A stretch of 23,765 nt of DNA, from the NCBI GenBank assembly GCA_024400895.1, contig JAKSMA010000008.1, positions 1 through 23,765 on the forward strand, read 5' to 3'. The notes beneath the pieces are model-generated. The model was given only the letters and a program-made list of their open reading frames with translations. It was not told where the DNA came from and searched no databases. Of this stretch, positions 14,184-21,609 are shown in pieces. Made by a program: the position numbers and the translations under genes. Within the stretch, counting starts at the first letter, position 1. The number at the start of each line of letters is the position of its first letter. This stretch comes from Muribaculaceae bacterium. GTDB lineage: Bacteria > Bacteroidota > Bacteroidia > Bacteroidales > Muribaculaceae.

Positions 14184-16772
14184 ATGAATTTTCAAAATTT
14201 TACCATCAAATCGCAAGAGGTTGTGCAGAAGGCTGTGCAGATTGCTCAAAGTAATCAGAATCAGGTATTAGAGCCTGTGCACCTCTTGAAAGCGGTGATG
14301 TCGGAAGCAGATTCTGTAGTGAAGTTTGTATTCCAAAAGCTTGATGTTGCTGCTACCATGATTGAACGCTCTCTTGATGAGCAATTGAACCGCTTGCCAA
14401 AGGTGAGCGGTGGAGAGCCATATCTTAGCTCTGATGCCAACAAGGTGTTGGAAAAAGCCAATGCTTTTGCTGTGGAGAATGGCGACCAGTATGTGACTGT
14501 TGAAGCTATTTTAGTTGCACTTCTCTCTGTGAACTCTGCTGCGAGCAAGATTCTGAAAGATGCTGGGGCAACAGAAAAAGCCCTGAAGGCTGCTATTGCA
14601 GAACTTCGTCAAGGAAAGAAAGCCACAGGGCAAAGTGCGGAAGAGCAATACAATGCTCTGAAAAAATATGCCATCAATCTTTGTGAACGAGCTCAGCAAG
14701 GCAAGCTCGACCCTGTGATTGGCCGTGATGATGAGGTGCGCCGCGTGCTTCAAATCCTGAGCAGAAGAACTAAAAACAACCCTATATTAATAGGTGAACC
14801 TGGTACAGGTAAGACCGCTATTGTAGAGGGACTTGCACAACGCATCGTTAGAGGTGACGTACCAGAAAACTTGCGCCAAAAGCAACTGTATTCTTTGGAT
14901 ATGGGGGCATTGATTGCAGGGGCGAAATACCAAGGCGAATTCGAGGAAAGGTTGAAAGCTGTGATTAATGAAATCACAAGTTCGCAAGGCGACATTATAT
15001 TGTTTATCGACGAAATTCACACCCTTGTTGGTGCAGGCAAAAGCAGTGGCGCAATGGATGCTGCCAATATCTTGAAACCGGCACTTGCCCGTGGCGAGTT
15101 GAGAAGCATCGGTGCCACCACGCTCGATGAGTATCAAAAATATTTTGAACAAGATAAAGCGCTCGAGCGCCGTTTCCAAGTGGTGATGGTGGATGAGCCT
15201 GGAGAGGAAGAATCCATAGCCATACTGCGAGGCTTGAAGGAACGATACGAAAATCACCATAAGGTGCGTATCAAAGACGACGCCATTATTGCTGCCGTGC
15301 AGTTGAGCCAACGATATATCAGCGACCGTTTCCTCCCTGATAAAGCCATCGACTTGGTGGACGAGGCTGCTTCTAAGTTGCGCATCGAAATGGACTCTGT
15401 GCCAGAGGAATTGGACGATATATCTCGCAGGATTATGCAACTTGAAATTGAGCGTGCAGCAATCATGCGCGATGGAGATGCTCAGCGTATTTCGCAAGTA
15501 GAAAAGGAAATAGCAGAGCTTAAAGATGTGGAGAGTGGATATCAGGCTAAGTGGAAGAGCGAGAAGGAATTAATCAACCGCATTCAGCAAAACAAAATCG
15601 ATATCGAGCAGTTGAACTTTGAAGCTGAGCGTGCTGAGCGCGACGGCGATTATGCTCGCGTTGCAGAGATTCGCTATTCTCTTATCAAGCAAAAAGAAGA
15701 CGAGAACGCATCAATTCAACTCCAACTCCGTTCGATGCAGGGTGAAACGGCTATGATTAAGGAAGAGGTTGACAGCGACGACATTGCCGAAGTGGTTTCG
15801 CGTTGGACTGGCATCCCTGTTACCCGTATGCTTCAAAGCGAAAAAGATAAATTGCTCCACCTTGAAGAGGAGTTGCACAAGCGTGTGATTGGACAAGATG
15901 AGGCCATAAGTGCCATCTCCGATGCCGTTCGTCGAAGCCGTGCTGGTTTGAACGACCCTCGCAAACCAATAGGTTCGTTTATCTTTATGGGTACGACTGG
16001 TGTGGGTAAGACTGAGTTGGCAAAGGCTTTGGCTGAATATATGTTCAACGACGAGAATATGATTACTCGCATCGATATGAGTGAGTATCAGGAGAAGTTC
16101 AGTGTCACTCGTCTGATTGGCTCTCCTCCAGGATATGTCGGTTACGATGAAGGTGGCCAGCTCACCGAAGCCGTTCGCCGCAAGCCATATTCTGTGGTGC
16201 TATTCGATGAAATTGAAAAAGCACACCCCGATGTGTTCAATATCTTGCTTCAAGTGCTCGACGATGGCCGACTCACCGACAACAAAGGTCGTACCGTCAA
16301 TTTTAAAAACACGATTATCATTATGACCAGCAACTTAGGCAGTCAGGTGATTCGTGAACGATTCGAAAACTTGAATGCTCAGAATAGGGCAGAGGTGATA
16401 GAAAGCACTCGCACTGAGGTGTTTGCATTGCTGAAAACCCAGATGCGGCCAGAGTTCTTGAACCGAATTGATGAAATCATCATGTTCACACCTCTCGATG
16501 AACAGGAAATCGCTGAAATTGTTCGCCTGCAGGTTAAATCAGTAGCAAAGATGCTGGCAAAGAATGGCATCACTATGGAAGCCACAGATGCTGCAATAGA
16601 ATTCCTGGCTAAAGCTGGCTATGATCCTGAATTTGGCGCCCGCCCAGTGAAGCGCGTAATTCAAAATATGGTGCTGAACCAGCTGTCGAGAGATATCATC
16701 GCCCAAAATATCGACAGGGAAAAGGCTATCATTATCGACAATGTGGGCAATGAACTGGTGTTCCGCAACTGA
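14184..16772 (+). CDS. clpB: ClpB protein disaggregase (Hsp100)
   Basis: This ATP-dependent hexameric chaperone pulls proteins out of aggregates together with DnaK. Its 862 residues match E. coli ClpB (857). Order: N-terminal double Clp repeat (about 1-145), first AAA+ domain with Walker A GEPGTGKT (204-211), the M-domain coiled coil that meets DnaK (about 405-525, charged heptads), second AAA+ domain with Walker A GTTGVGKT (603-610), the pore loop GYVGYDEGG, and the ClpB C-terminal domain. The M-domain marks it as ClpB rather than ClpA or ClpC. The start ATG follows an A-rich stretch without Shine-Dalgarno, as is usual in this phylum. It stands alone; heat-shock control is expected but no known operator is recognised. 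Confidence 0.97.
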   Translation: MNFQNFTIKSQEVVQKAVQIAQSNQNQVLEPVHLLKAVMSEADSVVKFVFQKLDVAATMIERSLDEQLNRLPKVSGGEPYLSSDANKVLEKANAFAVENGDQYVTVEAILVALLSVNSAASKILKDAGATEKALKAAIAELRQGKKATGQSAEEQYNALKKYAINLCERAQQGKLDPVIGRDDEVRRVLQILSRRTKNNPILIGEPGTGKTAIVEGLAQRIVRGDVPENLRQKQLYSLDMGALIAGAKYQGEFEERLKAVINEITSSQGDIILFIDEIHTLVGAGKSSGAMDAANILKPALARGELRSIGATTLDEYQKYFEQDKALERRFQVVMVDEPGEEESIAILRGLKERYENHHKVRIKDDAIIAAVQLSQRYISDRFLPDKAIDLVDEAASKLRIEMDSVPEELDDISRRIMQLEIERAAIMRDGDAQRISQVEKEIAELKDVESGYQAKWKSEKELINRIQQNKIDIEQLNFEAERAERDGDYARVAEIRYSLIKQKEDENASIQLQLRSMQGETAMIKEEVDSDDIAEVVSRWTGIPVTRMLQSEKDKLLHLEEELHKRVIGQDEAISAISDAVRRSRAGLNDPRKPIGSFIFMGTTGVGKTELAKALAEYMFNDENMITRIDMSEYQEKFSVTRLIGSPPGYVGYDEGGQLTEAVRRKPYSVVLFDEIEKAHPDVFNILLQVLDDGRLTDNKGRTVNFKNTIIIMTSNLGSQVIRERFENLNAQNRAEVIESTRTEVFALLKTQMRPEFLNRIDEIIMFTPLDEQEIAEIVRLQVKSVAKMLAKNGITMEATDAAIEFLAKAGYDPEFGARPVKRVIQNMVLNQLSRDIIAQNIDREKAIIIDNVGNELVFRN

Positions 16773-16853
16773 CGACAATCCCAGGAAGTGCATCAGGGCA
16801 AGGATAAGCCTCTAATGAATTTTCAGGGATACCCTAAATCCTATAAAATACAA

Positions 16854-16883
16854 GAATCCCGCTTTCTCGTGAAGGCGGGATTC
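16854..16883. terminator. Terminator hairpin between convergent clpB and the polysaccharide export gene
   Basis: Arms gaatcccgc (16854-16862) and gcgggattc (16875-16883) are perfect, extended by three weaker pairs around the loop ctcgtg. It lies between two converging stop codons. T-runs are short, so strength is uncertain. Confidence 0.7.
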
Positions 16884-16906
16884 TGTGTTATATTATGTGG
16901 AAGAAA

Positions 16907-17707
16907 TTACTTGGTAAGGGTAATCACTAAAGTTGCAATAGAAATTGCGGTACCGAGAATACTTGTTCCGAATGCCCATGCTGGTGGAATTGACCATGAA
17001 GAACGTTGCTTGGTGGCATTTGGTTCAACGTAAATCACATCGTTTTGACGAAGGTTGTAAACAGGAGAAACAAGAATGTTCTTGTCGGTGAGGTTTACGC
17101 GTTGCACTTCGCGGCTGCCGTCTGCATTGGTGTGGATAACGAGGATGTTATCGCGACGACCATGGATAGTGAGGTCGCCTGATTGCGCGATTGCTTCAAG
17201 AATAGTGATGCGACCGTTGGCTGCCTTGATTTGACCAGGGTTGTTCACTTCACCCATTGTGTAAACATGGAAGTTTTGGAAGCGAACTTCTACACCAGGT
17301 TTTTCAGTGATGTAGCGAGGATAAATTTGCGAACAAATATCTGCTTCTACAGCACTTTGGGTTTTTCCGCCCACTTTGATTTGGCCAAGCATAGGGAACT
17401 CAATATTGCCATTGTTGTCCACGAGATAGTAGTACATTGGGTTTTCAGTGTTGCTGGTGTTTGATTTACCAGTTGCCACCATCTCTGTTTTGTTGAAGAA
17501 TTTAACCAATTCAGGGTTGGTTGCCGACACATTGATTTGCAGCATGTCGCCAGGCATAATCACTGGGTCGTTGAGTTTTGCTGTTGCTTTGAGCACTTCT
17601 GCAGGAAGGGTTTCTGCATTCTGCATGTAAGTGATGTCTTGAGGAGTTTGGCAGCTTGCCAAAGCAATGGCGATGAAAGCCATTGAAAGAAAATGTTTGA
17701 TTTTCAT
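16907..17707 (-). CDS. Polysaccharide export lipoprotein (Wza-like OPX family)
   Basis: This outer-membrane lipoprotein is of the type that forms the exit channel for capsule or exopolysaccharide. From the ATG at 17707 it has 266 residues. Residues 1-18 are a lipoprotein signal peptide with lipobox LASC and acylated Cys19. A Poly_export domain follows (about 45-140, with MPGDMLQINVSATNPE), then an SLBB repeat (about 145-235, with VNNPGQIKAANGRITILEA), then a hydrophobic C-terminal helix (WAFGTSILGTAISIATLVIT) that would insert in the outer membrane. A longer in-frame start at 18118 exists, but that extension lies upstream of the lipobox and the promoter and overlaps the divergent gene, so it is rejected. 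No Wzc-like kinase or glycosyltransferase is adjacent, so partner and polymer are unknown. Confidence 0.88.
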   Translation of the reverse strand: MKIKHFLSMAFIAIALASCQTPQDITYMQNAETLPAEVLKATAKLNDPVIMPGDMLQINVSATNPELVKFFNKTEMVATGKSNTSNTENPMYYYLVDNNGNIEFPMLGQIKVGGKTQSAVEADICSQIYPRYITEKPGVEVRFQNFHVYTMGEVNNPGQIKAANGRITILEAIAQSGDLTIHGRRDNILVIHTNADGSREVQRVNLTDKNILVSPVYNLRQNDVIYVEPNATKQRSSWSIPPAWAFGTSILGTAISIATLVITLTK

Positions 17708-17751
17708 ATTGCGTAAATTGTGTTGTTTGATAGCAATTTGGAATTGATTTG

Positions 17752-17782
17752 CAAATTTATGAAAAAAAACAAAGAATGCCAA
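17752..17782 (-). promoter_or_regulatory. Promoter of the polysaccharide export gene
   Basis: On the minus strand, TTGG (17782-17779) is followed after 19 bp by TAAATTTG (17759-17752), a full match to TAnnTTTG. The leader would be about 35-40 bases. Confidence 0.7.
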
Positions 17783-17817
17783 TATTAGTTGAAATATATC
17801 ATATCGAAGTGTCACAT

Positions 17818-17849
17818 TTTGTACTGTTGGCGAAGAATCATTACTTTTG
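17818..17849 (+). promoter_or_regulatory. Promoter of the uracil-DNA-glycosylase-family gene
   Basis: TTTG (17818-17821), a 20-bp spacer, then TACTTTTG (17842-17849) is a near-ideal Bacteroidota promoter. It ends 17 bases before the ATG at 17867 and is divergent from the exporter promoter. Confidence 0.75.
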
Positions 17850-17866
17850 TGTGAAAAATGTAAATT

Positions 17867-18457
17867 ATGAAGCAAAACATACCTATTGAGACGCATCCGT
17901 TTCCGCCATTTCTCCCCGAGGGAGCGCAGGTGCTGATGTTGGGAACATTTCCACCGAAGCCCAATCGGTGGGCGATGGAGTTTTTCTATCCCAACAAAAC
18001 GAATGACATGTGGAAAATAATGGGCCACATCTTTTATGCCGACCGCTACAAGTTTTTTGATGCAGTGTCGAAAACATATCGTCTTGAGGAACTGAAAGCT
18101 TTTCTTGAGGAGAAACATATCGCGCTATATGACACAGCCACGCGTGTCCGACGTCTAAAGGACAATGCAAGCGACAAGTTTTTGGAGATTGTGGAAACCA
18201 TTGATTTAAAGGCGTTTTTCAAGGTTTGCCCCACGCTGAAAGCTGTTGTGACAGCTGGTGAGAAAGCCACAGGTGTGATAGCTGAAATGGCTAATGTTGA
18301 AACTCCCAGAATGGGCGAAATGGTGGAGTGTGAATTTGCCGGTCACCGGTTCAAACTGTTTCGTATGCCGTCGTCATCTCGTGCCTATCCATTGGCTTTG
18401 GAGAAGAAAGCCGAAGCCTATGAGGCAATGTTTCGCGAGTTGGGTTATGAAATTTGA
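17867..18457 (+). CDS. Uracil-DNA glycosylase superfamily protein
   Basis: This 196-residue cytoplasmic protein has the layout of the UDG superfamily: the first motif in LMLGTFPPKPNR (23-34), a stacking and base-pocket region FFYPNKTNDMWK (39-50), the LYDTATRVRRLKDNASDK block (88-104), and the DNA-intercalating loop MPSSSRAYP (167-175). By family it would excise uracil or a related damaged base from DNA. The motifs are not those of family 1 Ung (GQDPYH) and come closer to the mismatch- or deoxyinosine-type branches, so the exact substrate is not assigned. The start at 17867 fits the promoter just upstream. dedA follows after 34 bp on the same strand. Confidence 0.75.
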   Translation: MKQNIPIETHPFPPFLPEGAQVLMLGTFPPKPNRWAMEFFYPNKTNDMWKIMGHIFYADRYKFFDAVSKTYRLEELKAFLEEKHIALYDTATRVRRLKDNASDKFLEIVETIDLKAFFKVCPTLKAVVTAGEKATGVIAEMANVETPRMGEMVECEFAGHRFKLFRMPSSSRAYPLALEKKAEAYEAMFRELGYEI

Positions 18458-18468
18458 ACGATTATTCG

Positions 18469-18476
18469 TAATTTTG
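18469..18476 (+). promoter_or_regulatory. Putative -7 element before the DedA gene
   Basis: TAATTTTG matches TAnnTTTG, 15 bases before the ATG at 18492. No TTTG lies at ideal spacing, so the -33 half is weak. It might give dedA-rpe its own promoter besides readthrough from the upstream gene. Confidence 0.4.
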
Positions 18477-18491
18477 CAGTAAATATTAAAT

Positions 18492-19232
18492 ATGCAAATG
18501 AAAAAGCAGACAGTTCAATTGCTCGTAGGGGCAATAATATTAGTGGCTTTAATCGCTTCAGTTGTTGTGTTTATGCCAAATTTAGATGCTCAAACGCTCT
18601 ATAATTGGTTTAAAGACAATATGGGTTACACCCTGATATTCTTGCTGATGGCAGTTGAAAGTTCATTCATTCCATTTCCCAGCGAGATAGTTGTACCACC
18701 GGCAGCGTATTTTGCCTGCACAGGTGCTGGCAATGCCAATATGAATGTGTATATGGTAGTGGTGGTGGCTACACTCGGTGCGCTGTTGGGCGCTTGTATC
18801 AACTACGCCATATCGATGTTTATTGGCCGTCCTGTGGTTTATGGGTTTGCCAATAGCCGTATTGGCCACATGTGTCTCATCGATGCAGAAAAGGTGGAAA
18901 AAGCAGAGAAATACTTTGCAGATCATGGGTCAATTTCCACATTTTTAGGTCGCTTGATACCCGCCATTCGCCAACTCATTTCCATTCCTGCAGGTCTCTC
19001 GCGCATGAACTTTTTTAAGTTCTCTGCGTTTACCACACTTGGCGCAGGCATTTGGAATGTAGCGTTGGCGGCATTGGGATGGTGGTTGAGCACCTTCGTT
19101 GCCGAGGCGGATTTGTATGCACAATTAGAAGCGAACAACAAATATCTGACTTATGCAGGTTTTGCTTTGTTTGGACTAATCGTTCTGTACATTGCATATA
19201 AAGGTTTAAAAAGTACTCCTAAGAATAAATAA
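18492..19232 (+). CDS. DedA family membrane protein
   Basis: This inner-membrane protein of the DedA/VTT family is linked in other bacteria to lipid-carrier (undecaprenyl phosphate or phosphatidylethanolamine) flipping and proton-dependent membrane homeostasis. It has 246 residues with an N-terminal helix, a re-entrant region with acidic residues Glu56 and Glu65 (ESSFIPFPSE), and the family signature FLGRLIPAIRQLISIPAG (151-168) with its two Arg residues (154, 160). Two or three C-terminal membrane helices end in a Lys-rich tail. An alternative ATG two codons downstream cannot be excluded. rpe follows after 17 bp, so the two are probably one operon, although no functional link is evident. Confidence 0.88.
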   Translation: MQMKKQTVQLLVGAIILVALIASVVVFMPNLDAQTLYNWFKDNMGYTLIFLLMAVESSFIPFPSEIVVPPAAYFACTGAGNANMNVYMVVVVATLGALLGACINYAISMFIGRPVVYGFANSRIGHMCLIDAEKVEKAEKYFADHGSISTFLGRLIPAIRQLISIPAGLSRMNFFKFSAFTTLGAGIWNVALAALGWWLSTFVAEADLYAQLEANNKYLTYAGFALFGLIVLYIAYKGLKSTPKNK

Positions 19233-19249
19233 TCAATTAATAGCGTAGT

Positions 19250-19894
19250 ATGAAAGTATCTCCATCTCTTCTTTCTGCCGACTTTGGTCATTTGGCTGAA
19301 GAATTGGAATTTATCAACGAAAGTGATGCCGACATGCTCCATCTTGATGTGATGGATGGCGTGTTCGTTCCCAATATATCATTTGGTTTTCCTGTAATGA
19401 AATATGCAAGAAAACATTGCCACAAGCCATTAGATGTGCATCTGATGATAGTGGAGCCGCAAAAGTTTGTGAATGAAGTGCGCGATTGCGGTGCTGAAAT
19501 TATGACAGTGCATTACGAAACATGTGTGCACCTAAACAGAGTGATTCAGCAAATCCATGATGCCGGAATGAAAGCAGGCGTTTCGATAAACCCTGCTACA
19601 CCAGTCTGTATGCTAAAAGATATTGTCAGCGAAGTGGAACTGGTGCTCTTGATGTCGGTTAATCCTGGTTTTGGTGGTCAGAAATTCATCCCCGGAACAC
19701 TCGATAAAGTAAAAGAACTTCGCCAACTTATTACCGAAAAGGGAAGCAACGCTCTGATATCAATCGACGGAGGCGTGAATGCCGAAGTCGAGGCACAGTT
19801 GGCTGAAGCTGGTGTCGACATGGTGGTTGCTGGAAACTATATCTTTAAGGCTGATGACCGCGGTGCAGCAATTGCAGCGTTGAAAAAGTTATAG
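19250..19894 (+). CDS. rpe: Ribulose-phosphate 3-epimerase
   Basis: Rpe interconverts ribulose 5-phosphate and xylulose 5-phosphate in the non-oxidative pentose phosphate pathway. The 214-residue TIM barrel begins at once with PSLLSADF. The metal ligands are in place: His31 and Asp33 (LHLDVMDG), His64 (DVHLMI) and Asp173 (SIDGGV). The phosphate loop MSVNPGFGGQKF (135-146) and a GNYIF motif near the end are intact. Length is normal. It follows dedA by 17 bp and is followed by the tRNA-Ser promoter. Confidence 0.96.
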   Translation: MKVSPSLLSADFGHLAEELEFINESDADMLHLDVMDGVFVPNISFGFPVMKYARKHCHKPLDVHLMIVEPQKFVNEVRDCGAEIMTVHYETCVHLNRVIQQIHDAGMKAGVSINPATPVCMLKDIVSEVELVLLMSVNPGFGGQKFIPGTLDKVKELRQLITEKGSNALISIDGGVNAEVEAQLAEAGVDMVVAGNYIFKADDRGAAIAALKKL

Positions 19895-19913
19895 AAATTT
19901 CTGGCGGAGTATT

Positions 19914-19944
19914 TTTGCCCAGTCCGAAAAATTATGTAATTTTG
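19914..19944 (+). promoter_or_regulatory. Promoter of tRNA-Ser
   Basis: TTTG (19914-19917), 19 bp, then TAATTTTG (19937-19944) is a full Bacteroidota consensus. It lies 37 bases before the mature tRNA 5' end. Confidence 0.75.
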
Positions 19945-19981
19945 TCCTCGCAAAGCGAAAAAATTGTTTTCGACCGATAAT

Positions 19982-20069
19982 GGAAAGATGCCGGAGTGGT
20001 CGAACGGGACGGTCTCGAAAACCGTTGTACCTGTTTCGGGTACCGAGGGTTCGAATCCCTCTCTTTCCG
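19982..20069 (+). tRNA. tRNA-Ser (anticodon CGA)
   Basis: The sequence folds as a class II tRNA of 88 bases. The acceptor pairs GGAAAGA (19982-19988) with TCTTTCC (20062-20068), followed by discriminator G20069. The anticodon stem is ACGGT/ACCGT around loop CTCGAAA, giving anticodon CGA for codon UCG. A long variable arm (GTACC...GGTAC) is typical of tRNA-Ser, and the T arm is GAGGG TTCGAAT CCCTC. CCA is not encoded. A promoter lies upstream and a strong hairpin follows at once. Confidence 0.95.
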
Positions 20070-20074
20070 CAAAA
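20053..20074 (+). repeat. 22-bp direct repeat, copy 1 (tRNA-Ser 3' end)
   Basis: This 22-bp stretch from the T loop to just beyond the tRNA end recurs exactly at 20190-20211. Such duplicates of a tRNA 3' end are typical of attachment sites left by integrases that use tRNA genes. Confidence 0.75.
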
Positions 20075-20113
20075 TAATTATGGGAGGCTTTTTGAGCCTC
20101 CCATAATTATTTT
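20071..20113 (+). terminator. tRNA-Ser terminator hairpin, perfect 19-bp stem
   Basis: Arms 20071-20089 and 20095-20113 are perfectly complementary around loop ttttg. The 3' arm ends in TTTT. It begins 2 bases after the tRNA discriminator. Confidence 0.85.
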
Positions 20114-20189
20114 ATGCAAGAGAACGGCAAGAACGCTCAATTATAGGGTTCGTTATCGACGCAGTCGCTTTCGCAGTGAAACGGAGAAA

Positions 20190-20211
20190 GAATCCCTCTC
20201 TTTCCGCAAAA
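20190..20211 (+). repeat. 22-bp direct repeat, copy 2 (displaced tRNA-Ser 3' end)
   Basis: This is an exact copy of 20053-20074 placed 137 bp downstream, outside any tRNA. The bases before it do not continue the tRNA, so it is a fragment: either an attachment-site remnant or the tail of a decayed second tRNA-Ser gene. Confidence 0.8.
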
Positions 20212-20239
20212 AAAGTAAGTCATCAGGCTTCCTTTTTTT
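20208..20239. terminator. Bidirectional terminator hairpin
   Basis: Arms 20208-20219 (aaaaaaagtaag) and 20228-20239 (cttccttttttt) pair with one mismatch around an 8-base loop, giving a T-run on either strand. It closes the small leftward gene ending at 20264 and also backs up the tRNA terminator. Confidence 0.7.
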
Positions 20240-20263
20240 CGTTTATAGGGATGAGGACAGCTT

Positions 20264-20578
20264 TTAATGCTGGTCTTTCCAGGGGAGATATACCTTTCTG
20301 ATGAAATCAAGTGTGTGGAGAATGCGGTCTTGCTTGTACGACAATTCAATGTCGGAAGGTTTTTTGCACCATTTCTTGATGTCGAGGTTGATGAGCACCT
20401 TCATGTCCTCTCCTTCGCTTTCAATAAATGTAAATCCGTCGCTTTTGAGTTGGCGCTTTAGCGACAGGTATTCGTTTTCATCGGTGCATTTCACACAGTA
20501 GGGGAGCGACTTTTCATTGTGAACGAAAGCGCTTTCCAGTTTTTCATCGAAATGTTTGTAATATACTGCTTGCCACAT
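20264..20578 (-). CDS. Small protein of unknown function
   Basis: This is a 104-residue cytoplasmic protein that I do not recognise. It is rich in charged residues and aromatics, has no signal peptide or membrane segment, and shows alternating strand and helix patterns (FTFIESEGEDMKVLINLDI in the middle, then a helical C-terminus IELSYKQDRILHTLDFIRK). The start chosen is the ATG at 20578. A longer in-frame ATG at 20614 lies upstream of the -7 element TATTTTTG (20604-20597), so it would not be on the transcript. It has its own promoter and a terminator, so it looks like a real single gene rather than a shadow, 69 bp after metF. Confidence 0.7.
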   Translation of the reverse strand: MWQAVYYKHFDEKLESAFVHNEKSLPYCVKCTDENEYLSLKRQLKSDGFTFIESEGEDMKVLINLDIKKWCKKPSDIELSYKQDRILHTLDFIRKVYLPWKDQH

Positions 20579-20596
20579 GGTAGGTTGAATTTTTTG

Positions 20597-20604
20597 CAAA
20601 AATA
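20597..20604 (-). promoter_or_regulatory. Putative -7 element of the small leftward gene
   Basis: On the minus strand TATTTTTG matches TAnnTTTG and lies 18 bases before the ATG at 20578. The nearest TTTTTGG is only about 14 bp further upstream, so the -33 spacing is short. It is used here to decide the start codon. Confidence 0.45.
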
Positions 20605-20617
20605 CCGCCGCCATGTG

Positions 20618-20642
20618 CCAAAAACTTTCACATGTGTGTGAA
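20618..20642 (-). terminator. Probable terminator of metH-metF
   Basis: On the minus strand a 6-bp stem TTCACA-CACA-TGTGAA (20642-20627) is followed by AGTTTTTGG. It lies 6 bp beyond the metF stop codon. The stem is short, so strength is uncertain. Confidence 0.5.
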
Positions 20643-20647
20643 CGAAA

Positions 20648-21604
20648 CTAAAATGCCGCTTTTACAATCTTCTTGATATTGTCGGCTTTTCCCATTGTGT
20701 AGTAGTGGATGGCTGGAACGCCGTGTGCCAGCAAGTCGCGACTTTGTGCCGTGCACCATTCAATGCCAGCTTCGTATGCTGCTTCTTTAGTGTTTGTGGC
20801 TTTAATCTCATTTACAAGATCTTGTGGAATGTCGAGATGGAATGCACGGGGAAGCATTTCGAGTTGGCGTGCCACCGACAAAGGTTTCAGCCCAGGTATG
20901 ATGGGCACAGTGATGCCGGCTTCACGGCAAGCCTTCTCAAAGTCGTAGAACTTCTGGTTGTCGAAAAACATTTGTGTAATGATGTAGTCTGCGCCCGCTT
21001 CCACTTTGTTTTTGAGGTGGGCGATATCTGTTTCAAGATTTACTGCCTCGAAATGTTTTTCTGGATACCCTGCCACCCCAATGCAGAAGTTTGTGCAGAT
21101 GCCGTTTTTTACCGTTGGGTCGAGATAGGTCCCTTTGTTGAGGTTGGAAATCATCGTCACCAGCTCGTTGCTATGTTCAAAGCCATCGGCTTCAGGAATG
21201 AAGTAGCGTTGTCCTGTGATAGCATCGCCACGCAGTGCCACCACATTCTCAATACCCATGAAGTTGAGGTCGAGCAGTTCGCTTTCAATTTTTGCTTTCG
21301 ATGCACCGCCGCAAATCACATGAGGAACAATCTCTACATCAAAATGTTTCATAATGGCGGCTGTAATGGCCAATGTGCTTGGACGCTTTGCCAATGTGTA
21401 TTTTGTGAAAGTGCCATCACCGTTGTCGTGAAATTCAATTTCATCGCGATGGCATGTGATATTGATGAATGGGGGAGCCATTTCCATCAATGGTTCGATG
21501 CTTGAATAGAGTGTGTTCACATCGCTGCCTTTTAGCGGTGGCACGAGTTCGAATGATGCAAATGGCGAATTGCTGTTGTTGAGTATGTCGATGATTTTGC
21601 TCAT
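20648..21604 (-). CDS. metF: Methylenetetrahydrofolate reductase MetF
   Basis: This FAD enzyme reduces 5,10-methylene-THF to 5-methyl-THF, the methyl donor for MetH. The 318-residue TIM barrel shows the known active-site residues at matching places: Glu19 in FELVPP (E. coli Glu28), Asp127 in LRGD (Asp120) and Gln211 in TQMFFDN (Gln183). The C-terminus is HYYTMGKADNIKKI. Length is normal for the bacterial single-domain form. It begins 5 bp after the metH stop codon, so the two are almost certainly co-transcribed and together make and use methyl-folate. No riboswitch can be judged because the metH start is outside the window. Confidence 0.96.
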   Translation of the reverse strand: MSKIIDILNNSNSPFASFELVPPLKGSDVNTLYSSIEPLMEMAPPFINITCHRDEIEFHDNGDGTFTKYTLAKRPSTLAITAAIMKHFDVEIVPHVICGGASKAKIESELLDLNFMGIENVVALRGDAITGQRYFIPEADGFEHSNELVTMISNLNKGTYLDPTVKNGICTNFCIGVAGYPEKHFEAVNLETDIAHLKNKVEAGADYIITQMFFDNQKFYDFEKACREAGITVPIIPGLKPLSVARQLEMLPRAFHLDIPQDLVNEIKATNTKEAAYEAGIEWCTAQSRDLLAHGVPAIHYYTMGKADNIKKIVKAAF

Positions 21605-21609
21605 AGTTG

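Noticed and set aside
17708..18118. N-terminal extension of the polysaccharide export protein to the start at 18118
   Set aside because: It would bury the lipoprotein signal, cross the exporter promoter at 17752-17782 and overlap the divergent glycosylase gene.
19980..20267. 95-codon plus-strand open frame across tRNA-Ser
   Set aside because: It runs through the tRNA and its terminator and cannot be a gene.
20597..20614. Start at 20614 for the small leftward gene
   Set aside because: It lies upstream of the -7 promoter element, so it would not be transcribed from that promoter; the start at 20578 is preferred.
20705..21505. 266-codon plus-strand open frame inside metF
   Set aside because: Antisense shadow of metF; rich in Cys, Phe and His with no family resemblance.
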